The notes under the pieces were generated by a model. That model had not been told where the DNA came from, made no database searches, and saw only the letters and a program-made list of their open reading frames with translations. From NCBI GenBank assembly GCA_963978905.1, contig OZ022260.1, forward strand, positions 6,685,725 through 6,749,724: a stretch of DNA of 64,000 nucleotides, given 5' to 3'. Numbering within the stretch: the first letter of the stretch is position 1; the number at the start of each line of letters is the position of its first letter. The translations under genes were made by a program, and so were the position numbers. Origin of the DNA: Trichostrongylus colubriformis. Taxonomy: Eukaryota; Nematoda; Chromadorea; Rhabditida; Trichostrongylidae. Of the stretch, positions 58,201-64,000 are shown in pieces.

Positions 58201-59967
58201 AATGGATCTGCTTCGGAAATAAAACTGAAATTGAAGAATATGCAAGTGTAGCAGAGAGCATAGCTCTCGAACAGCCATTTATCACCTGTGAAGGTAGAGG
58301 AGGTGAACGCAAGAATCCCGTCTGTACGTAACGCTGGCCAAGAAATTCTCCTAACTTGGTGGAGTTTTCTAATCCAATCTGTGATTGAAACTTGATTAGA
58401 TTTGAACGGAAATTCACTCGACCCTCTTGTATGTCCAGTGTGAAGTTCTTTACAGACAAATATTGTAATATTCTGAAAATTGGTGAATTCGCTAACTTCT
58501 GTGAGCTGTCCGGCTCCATTCGGAAAAAGTTCCGAGAATTCTGCTGCGGCTGTCGTATGTAAGGGCAGATCCACAGGAGCTCGAGCACCATGTCGGAAGA
58601 GCTAGGCAGAACCATTAATTTGTGACTTCAGTTCAATAGTACTTTTTAATTTCTAAGTGAGTCAAATGTTCTTGAAAGAGTTATCTATTCTGATCTGCAA
58701 AGGCATGTTACTGCTCAACATTCAACAAATTGCCCTCCCCTTAGTTCCGATTCTTCATATGGGATCGTCGTGAACAACGTTTATGAAACAAACTTCACAG
58801 TATCATATATATTATAAAACATATATTACATTACACATTACGGTGCTATCGCAATGGGGGGGGGGGGGGTATTCCACTAAGGACATTAATTTTACCTGAG
58901 CCTGAAGGGGGATAGGGATCCGTTCTTACTGCATTAAGGCTTAGGCAAAAGTATACGCCTGAATGTGCAGATTGACCCCTCAAGGATCTCTCTAGGATGC
59001 TCAGATAAGCAACTTTTTAAGAATACCCCCCCCCTAATTGCGATAGCACCCACATACCCACATTACATTATGTTATATGACATCTACGGGGCGTTATTAC
59101 CATGTCATCATGTGAGGACTGTTAGTGTTCATTATTCAACAAGATGACCCCACCTCTTCAGCGGTATAGCACCGAAAAATTGATTGCGAGGGAATTATCA
59201 TAAAGTAGTCAGTAGAGCCGTATGCAATATGATAGCGTGGCAGCAAGTGAGTGAAGAGAAACACTGACAAGCCTGGTTGAAGAACACATCGTCCGCGCAA
59301 AATCGCCTCGTTACCATCTTAAGTCACGTTTACACCTTGCGGCACCCTCAACGACGGCGTCAATTTGCCGCTGCCAGCGCCGGTGCTGCAGCATATGCCA
59401 GCTCCCCTTGCCCTCACCAGTGCAATCGAACGAAGAAATGTTTTCCATGGCCCATATGCATTGGATGAGAGGTCCGATACAGTAACTCACAACAATAACA
59501 GAAATTAACTGTTTCGTTTGTGATTTACAGACTTCTGCATGATTTCTCTTGTAATATAGCACATAGATTGGGCCTGCCAGGGCCAGCTGAAAGAGTGCAT
59601 CTTGGAAAATTCAGTCGTAGTGAAGGTTCGGTTCCATATGAGTTGGGGAGGGGCATGTTGTTGAATGTTGAACAGTACCATGTCTCATTTTGTAGGGTCG
59701 TACATGTGCTTATATGGTATTTACAGATGTTTTAGCATCATGTAGAAGCATGTGTTTGTTCAACACATTCAACAACGTTCCCCTTCATTGACATAGTAGC
59801 GATATAAATCAATAAATCGTACTTACTAAAACAACCACTGATGCGAGTACTATGAACAGGATGACAGTGAGATCAGTTCGTTTCTTCGACGATTCTGATC
59901 CCTCTCTGTTCGTGCTCTTAGACTTCTTCCGTTCCTTCTTGCCAGTATCCTTTTTCTTCGGACTCAT
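52290..59967 (-). CDS. HAP-3: membrane-anchored histidine acid phosphatase paralogue, 11 exons, intact frame
   Basis: Exons (minus): 59967-59827, 59586-59491, 58601-58497, 58378-58286, 58224-58093, 58036-57953, 56843-56736, 56673-56602, 53401-53237, 53171-53040, 52445-52290; about 427 aa. I chose MSPKKK at 59,967 over the in-frame ATG at 60,006, which is only about 18-25 bp from the TATA box. A basic tail (KKERKKSKS) precedes the TM (about 33-58: LTVILFIVLASVVVL joined to LALAGPIYVLYY). The domain has LFRHGARAPVDLPL (R82, H83), LGEFLGQRYVQTGFLRSPPL, the second arginine in SIDRCLMS (about R155), WADPNNPEFIPVPIYGQ, YEGFVFECIGLDKETELF, and YSTQDWMLLAYLDALG with QD (Q333, D334) for HD. It ends VRGCGSSPCALEKFLNCC, KTVCGKQS. 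SIDR is closest to the usual (S/T)DVDR box. Same architecture as HAP-1 and HAP-2; RHG intact, HD altered. Confidence 0.9.
54144..54350. repeat. Foldback, HAP-3 intron 8
   Basis: GCAGAGTTCGCGATT-type arms: GTTCAGAGTTCGCGATTCAG at the left and AAATCGCGAACTCTGCAC at the right, with GCGATT/AATCGC words repeated between. Preceded by GACATACCGACAAACAGACA, the tail motif of the satellite elements. The following 54,390-55,500 is unidentified and without a supported gene. Confidence 0.6.
55925..56520 (-). mobile_element. Internally deleted mariner-like element, HAP-3 intron 8
   Basis: TIRs of about 40 bp: AAGGGAGTAAATCTGATGAT at 55,938 and, inverse, ATGGGAGTAAATCTGATGGT near 56,515, continuing GTTCGCC inward. 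The minus-strand interior encodes APSMTTVYRWLRELIRCRSP and ENIDAVCNMIKQDRQFTHPK, the HTH and linker region of mariner transposases, then ends without the DDD catalytic domain. At about 600 bp it is less than half of a full mariner. Confidence 0.75.
56917..57115. mobile_element. Truncated MITE family 1, HAP-3 intron 6
   Basis: TTAATGGAATCGTCCACGG start and first arm only; a G-rich run (57,120-57,135) marks the break. Confidence 0.65.
57437..57850. mobile_element. Foldback element with tRNA-like modules, HAP-3 intron 6
   Basis: CTACGAGGATGCTGAGTTAT at the left and its inverse at the right (57,831-57,850). A complete tRNA-like module (57,487-57,560, minus) and a 3' half-module (57,770-57,820, plus) face each other. 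An internal direct repeat covers 57,393-57,467 and 57,685-57,765 (TTTTGGTATTTTTAATTTTT). Confidence 0.75.
57487..57560 (-). other. tRNA-like module (intact fold, C33)
   Basis: Minus strand: acceptor GGTGTCG/CGGCACC, T arm GCGGG/CCCGT with box B GGTTCGAGTCC, anticodon stem ATCC/GGAT around loop CCGGGAA (nominal anticodon GGG, position 33 = C). Compared with 15,187-15,260 the anticodon stem differs by a paired change (G-C for C-G). Confidence 0.6.
58842..59050. mobile_element. MITE family 4 copy, HAP-3 intron 2
   Basis: GGTGCTATCGCAATGGGGG start (with a G13 run) and AATTGCGATAGCACC end; interior nearly identical in order to 45,932-46,140. Confidence 0.8.
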
Positions 59968-60023
59968 CCCACTGACGTACTCCTCACTGTGTTGTAAAAA
60001 TGACACCGAACTCTCAAATGCCG

Positions 60024-60086
60024 TATATATAGCGGAGCCGAGGAATGCATAAATCAGATGTGTTTATCTAATTCAGAAACTTATCA
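60024..60086 (-). promoter_or_regulatory. HAP-3 core promoter: TATA box and GATA-type sites
   Basis: TATATATA (60,024-60,031) inside CTCCGCTATATATACGG, about 57 bp before the ATG at 59,967. Upstream are AGATAA (60,064-60,069, minus) and TGATAAG (60,080-60,086, minus), the intestinal GATA-factor core. Confidence 0.5.
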
Positions 60087-60394
60087 CACTTTTTATCGAA
60101 GCCAAGCCTTGATATACCCTCTTTCGTTTTTCACGATTCCTACGCTTTCGTCATGATCGGTGGTTTCTTGAAGTAGATATGGCGATAACATATGGGTCGC
60201 TGTGTGCTTGCTTGATTTTAAAAATTAAGTGCTGCTGGAATCTATGATACAGCACCGCAATATCGATGGTATACTTTTTATGGAGAACTCGACCTGTTGA
60301 AATCTTTGTTGGAACCCAGTTGTGCCCACACCTGCGGGCCAGCCTCCTCTGTTCCCTTTATACAGGTCGATTTTGCGTACGATAGCTATGTCGA

Positions 60395-60596
60395 GGTGCT
60401 ATCGCAACGCAATGAGGGGTGGGGGCATCTGATGAAAAATTGCTAATCTAATCATCCTGAAGAGATCCTTGGAAAGTCATCTGCACATTCAGGCGTATAC
60501 TTTTGCCTAAAGGAGGAAAGAATGGGTTCCTTTCACCCTTTAGGTTTAGGTAAAAGTAATGTCCATAATGATGCCCCCCTCCATTGCGATAGCATC
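60395..60596. mobile_element. MITE family 4 copy upstream of HAP-3
   Basis: GGTGCTATCGCAACGCAATG start and CATTGCGATAGCATC end; interior in the inverse orientation to the two intronic copies. Confidence 0.75.
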
Positions 60597-60764
60597 TATG
60601 TCTATTATGACTTTTCGCAAACCTGACTAAGACCTGAACTTCCGAAAAAGCTGTGAGCACGTCTGTGGAACAATTTAGATATGCATGAGCACAATCCGTC
60701 GTAGGATCTGCTGTATGAGGTTCGTACCACTGAAGCCTCATCCGTCTACGGAAGGCACATAACA

Positions 60765-60799
60765 TCCTACTCTATATAATTCGCTTAGTATGTCTGTGC

Positions 60800-60841
<42 letters not shown>

Positions 60842-61980
60842 GTCTGTTTGTCACGAAATTCATATCTCGCGTCGCAGCAAAGCTAGGACGCTGAATTTTA
60901 CAAATGATATAGGGGGTGGTAAGGGGACCCAGGCGGAGGTGGACCGAAAATGATAGCAGCTGATACGCGCTGATAAGGAGCCTCGAAAGGCGTATGTCAC
61001 CAATGTCGTTTCCCCTTTCAGGTTGGTCCTAGAGCGCTGACCCTTTTGGGTGTTTTGCGGGGTAAGACGGGGACATTAATGGTGGGTGATCCACCTTCAT
61101 AACGTTTGATAAGATTTGATAAGGAGCGTAAAATAGCTAGAGTCGTCGAATCCGTTTCGCTTTTCGCATTGGTCCCGGAGCGTTCATACTAATAGGGGTT
61201 TTGCGGGGTGGGACGGGGACACTAATGGTGGGTGATCCGCATTGATTACGCTTGATAAGATACGATAAGGAGCGTAAAAAGGCTAGAGTCGTCGAATCCG
61301 TTTCGCTTTTCGCATTGGTCCCGGAGCGTTCATACTAACAGGTGTTTTGCGGGGTGGGACGGGGACACTAATGGTGGGTGATCCGCATTGATAACGATTG
61401 ATAAGGTACGATAAGGAACGTATAAAGGCTAGAGTCGTCGAATCCGTTTCGCTTTTCGCATTGTTCCTGGAGCGTTAACACTCATAGGTGTTTCGCAGGG
61501 TGTGCCAGGGACATTAACGGTGGGTGATCCGCATTGATAACGGTTGATAAGATTAGATTAGGAGCATGAGAAGGCAAATGTCGTCATTTTCGATTCACCT
61601 TTCGCGTTGATTCTAGAGTGCCGACATTTATAGGTGTTCTAAGTCCTGAGACAGGGACATTAACGGTGGGTGACCCGCATTGATAACGATTAATAAAATT
61701 CGAAAAGGAGCGTCGGAAGGCTAGAGTCGTCGAATCCGTTTCGCTTTCGGCATTGATCCTGGAGCGTTAACACTCATTGGTGTTTAGCAGGATGGGCCAG
61801 GGACTTTTATTGTGAGTGAGTTAAAGTTATAATGGTTGATAAGATTCGATATAAATATGAGAAAACAAACGTCGTCAAATTTGTTTCGCTTTTCGCATTG
61901 ATCCTAGAGCGCTAACACATCCGGTTCGCTTTTGCGGCTAACAGTGAAGTGTTAACATTCGCAGGTATTGTAGGGTACGG
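60765..61980 (+). repeat. 146-bp satellite (about 7 copies) with terminal cassette and (GT)n
   Basis: The boundary word (TTGGTCC-GGAGCG) recurs at 61,025, 61,171, 61,317, 61,463, 61,609, 61,755 and 61,900: period 146 bp. Each monomer has GGGACACTAATGGTGGGTGA, GATAACG-TTGATAAG and GTCGTCGAATCCGTTTCGCT. The left end (60,765-60,900) holds CTCTATATAATTCGCTTAGT, a GT run (60,806-60,838) and ACGAAATTCATATCTCGCG. The array is followed by the 62,020-62,802 block. Confidence 0.9.
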
Positions 61981-62019
61981 GTAGCTCAATGGTGTTGTTC
62001 ATTACACGGGCCTCAGTGT

Positions 62020-62802
62020 AATTGATAACGGCTTACATTAGCTGATAAGAACCGTTAGGAATTGAATGGGATGAAATCCTTTACATCCCTTGCTGCTACT
62101 GCTACATATACGACCGCTTTACAAACGCGACTGATGCTTACTGTCATTGGGTTAACATATTCTGTTTATGTTCTGATATCACTGGCCGATGTATCGACCG
62201 CTGAACTGCCTAGCGTTCCAGAAATGGGGCATTTCTCTTGATACTGCGATCTACATTGATAATCATGATACAACCTACATTTGTGATAGCAAAGCAAGCG
62301 GCTCACTCGGAATCATTTTCTCATGCGATACTAACAGCAACACTGCGTATCGACCGCTAGACTATGCAAAATTCCAAATAGTGAGGCGTGTTTACGAAAA
62401 AGAAAAACATCGATAATCGGGATATGGATCTGCCATCAATGTGTAGGAATTAGATGCTCAGCAGGTGAATAAAATGTTACCAGTCGATGCAATCAAATAC
62501 AAAACTATCAATGTCTAAACTGTCCAATTTTCTAATGATGACCTAAACAAGTTGGCTCGCGCACACAACTGCGCGCGATTCGTGTCGATGACGTGCAAAA
62601 TGGGTTCGGTGCAAAGCGACTGAAGTATGATATGCTTTTTTATCACGCCGTCTTTTCTGCTTTTGTCCAAATAAATAGTTCAACTGAAGGGAGAGGAAAG
62701 GAAATTCCCAGTTAACGGCATACACAACTGTGGTCATGCCGATCAAACATATTCTGCACAACATCGCTAGAATCGCGCGCAGTAGTGTGCGCCCGCCAGC
62801 TG
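62020..62802. repeat. Duplicated block, partner of 34,735-36,449
   Basis: Colinear with the 34.7-36.4 kb block but lacking its 980-bp middle segment. It ends in a family 5 MITE (62,551-62,802; GTTGGCTCGCGCACAC and GTGCGCCCGCCAGC ends). Direct attachment to the 146-bp array suggests it is the other half of the same element. 62,803-63,401 appears to be the 3' UTR/spacer of the HYPK-like gene. Confidence 0.6.
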
Positions 62803-63401
62803 GTATGTAATTATTCGGATCATCCGCGAAGAACCTTCGTTTTTCTATCGATTTTTGCTAGGCAGTAAATGACTATTCAATGACCACTTTCATCATTAAA
62901 TGAAAAGTTGGTTCGTTATCATCTGCACAACAATAAGATAAAGGCTAACATATTCAGCGTTTTCATTGCTACAATGATATTTGCTCAAATGCCATTTGTC
63001 ACATGCCAATGTTACCCCTTGCTTTTCCTTCGTTTTTACGCTCCTTCCATAACTTTTTTTTTCACATTTCTCTAACAAATAGGGTAATAACCTTCCAACT
63101 AAGGCAGACAAAAATTTCAGGCCTTGAAGAACAGCCATATCGAAAAGCGGAGTTTTTTCACAACCACTTTCACACCGCTAATCATCTCATTTTGGTACAC
63201 GGCTCGAGAAAACTGATAGTGATTAACTACGATCCAATCAAATGCTTGCCATGGCCCCTGATGATTCGCACTGTTGGAGATACTGACTTCAATAAATTTT
63301 CAATTGAATTAGATAAATATTTTATGAAGCCTTTGTACACATCATATGCAACCGTCAACAAAGACAATAATAGAACAGGAAAGTCAACGACGCCTACATT
63401 G

Positions 63402-63628
63402 CTAAGAAGTATCAAAGCCCATAAAGCTTTTGATAGCGGCTATCGGGTCACCATTCACCTCGATTAATTTCTTTTCCACCACACTCTGAAAATAAGCAAA
63501 AATGAAAAACGGAAACATGCTTGCATACAGCTTGGTGAGGGTAGAATGAAAAATACCTTAGGCAATTCCAGTTCATGCATGATCATTTCCAAATCGTCCT
63601 TTTTGATATTCACTATTTTACGTTGAGG
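63402..63628 (-). CDS. HYPK-like protein, last two exons (UBA-type domain); 5' part beyond window
   Basis: Exons (minus): 63628-63557 (24 codons, donor GTATTT) and 63485-63402 (28 codons with TAG), joined in phase 0. The peptide reads PQRKIVNIKKDDLEMIMHEL and ELPKSVVEKKLIEVNGDPIA, then AIKSFMGFDTS. It fits the C-terminal UBA-like domain of HYPK and the alpha subunit of NAC (basic-V-x-I-K-x-(D/E)-(D/E)-L-E-x-I-M-x-E-(L/M)-E ... E-x-x-L-x-E-x-x-G-(D/N)). HYPK binds the NatA N-terminal acetyltransferase and has chaperone activity. The short size and position right at the C-terminus favour HYPK over NAC-alpha. Its next intron contains the 63,707-63,945 hairpin. Confidence 0.65.
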
Positions 63629-63706
63629 CTTAAAAGGAACGCATTCAGTTTTGAATCAAACTTTTAATAATAAAGGGACTTCAGAGTAGTACTTCGGCTC
63701 ACATTA

Positions 63707-63945
63707 GGCCGCGGTCATACTTTGCGTTGTCTGCGGCAGGGCGTGGCCGCGTATCTTGCGTCTCCACACTCCCTCGTTGCCTGCGTCATCTCTGCACCTC
63801 CCCCGTGCCACTCTCTCTCACAGGCAGCGAGAGAGAGTGGCACGGGGGAGGTGCAGAGACGACGCAGGCAACGAGGCAGTGTGGAGACGCGAGATACGCG
63901 GCCACGCCCTGCCGCAGACAACGCAAAGTATGACCGCGGCCTTAA
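63707..63945. mobile_element. MITE family 2 copy, near-perfect 240-bp hairpin
   Basis: Left half TAGGCCGCGGTCATACTTTG to CACTCTCTCTCACAGG and right half CAGCGAGAGAGAGTGGCAC to CAAAGTATGACCGCGGCCTT are almost exact inverse copies with essentially no loop: the youngest-looking member of the family here. Confidence 0.9.
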
Positions 63946-64000
63946 AGACACCGTAAGGGAGTAATTTTGGCTTACGGTAGAACAGACGTAGTGTGGACGA

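Noticed and set aside
63003..63467. 154-codon plus-strand ORF
   Set aside because: It overlaps antisense the well-supported last exon and 3' UTR of the HYPK-like gene, and shows no recognisable family, splice context or start.

Overview
This is nuclear DNA of a nematode, most likely a clade V strongylid (hookworm/Haemonchus-like) parasite; the order is an inference. The reasons are: genes are split into many small exons with GT..AG introns (often TTTCAG acceptors); an innexin and a DNase II of nematode type are present; the RT fragments look like nematode RTE-class LINEs; and introns and spacers are filled with MITEs, foldbacks and minisatellites. There is no prokaryotic gene organisation. 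Exons below were assembled by hand from frame, splice sites and family motifs, with phases checked across every junction.

Layout. 1-451: last two exons of an Arg/Ser-rich gene (+). 2.4-2.8 kb: mariner remnant. 2,986-9,243 (-): complete nine-exon innexin. 12,286-12,357 (-): tRNA-Thr(AGT). 14.4-15.3 kb: foldback element carrying tRNA-like modules. 15,816-19,803 (+): secreted DNase II with both HxK motifs. 20.9-22.5 kb: dead Tc3-like transposon with about 225-bp TIRs. 24,443-34,249, 38,163-46,613 and 52,290-59,967 (all -): three head-to-tail paralogues of an 11-exon histidine-acid-phosphatase gene, called HAP-1, HAP-2 and HAP-3 here. 63,402-63,628 (-): last two exons of a HYPK-like UBA protein that continues past the window edge.

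The main result is the HAP triplet. Each copy encodes a Lys-rich N-terminal tail, an uncleaved-looking transmembrane segment split by intron 1, a short stem, then the phosphatase domain, so each is predicted to be a type II membrane protein. Exon sizes and phases are almost identical in the three copies. In all three the HD motif that supplies the proton donor in this family reads QD or ED, and HAP-1 also has QHG for RHG and a one-base frameshift. TATA boxes lie just upstream of each start, with GATA-type sites near HAP-1 and HAP-3. The array may be a divergent, possibly non-canonical or pseudo-phosphatase family; this needs testing.

Most remaining sequence is repetitive: at least six MITE families, a 268-bp satellite with 536-bp higher-order structure, a 146-bp satellite at two loci, LINE and mariner remnants, and foldbacks. 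Three satellite loci end in the same terminal cassette although their monomers differ, suggesting one family of mobile elements with interchangeable satellite cores.
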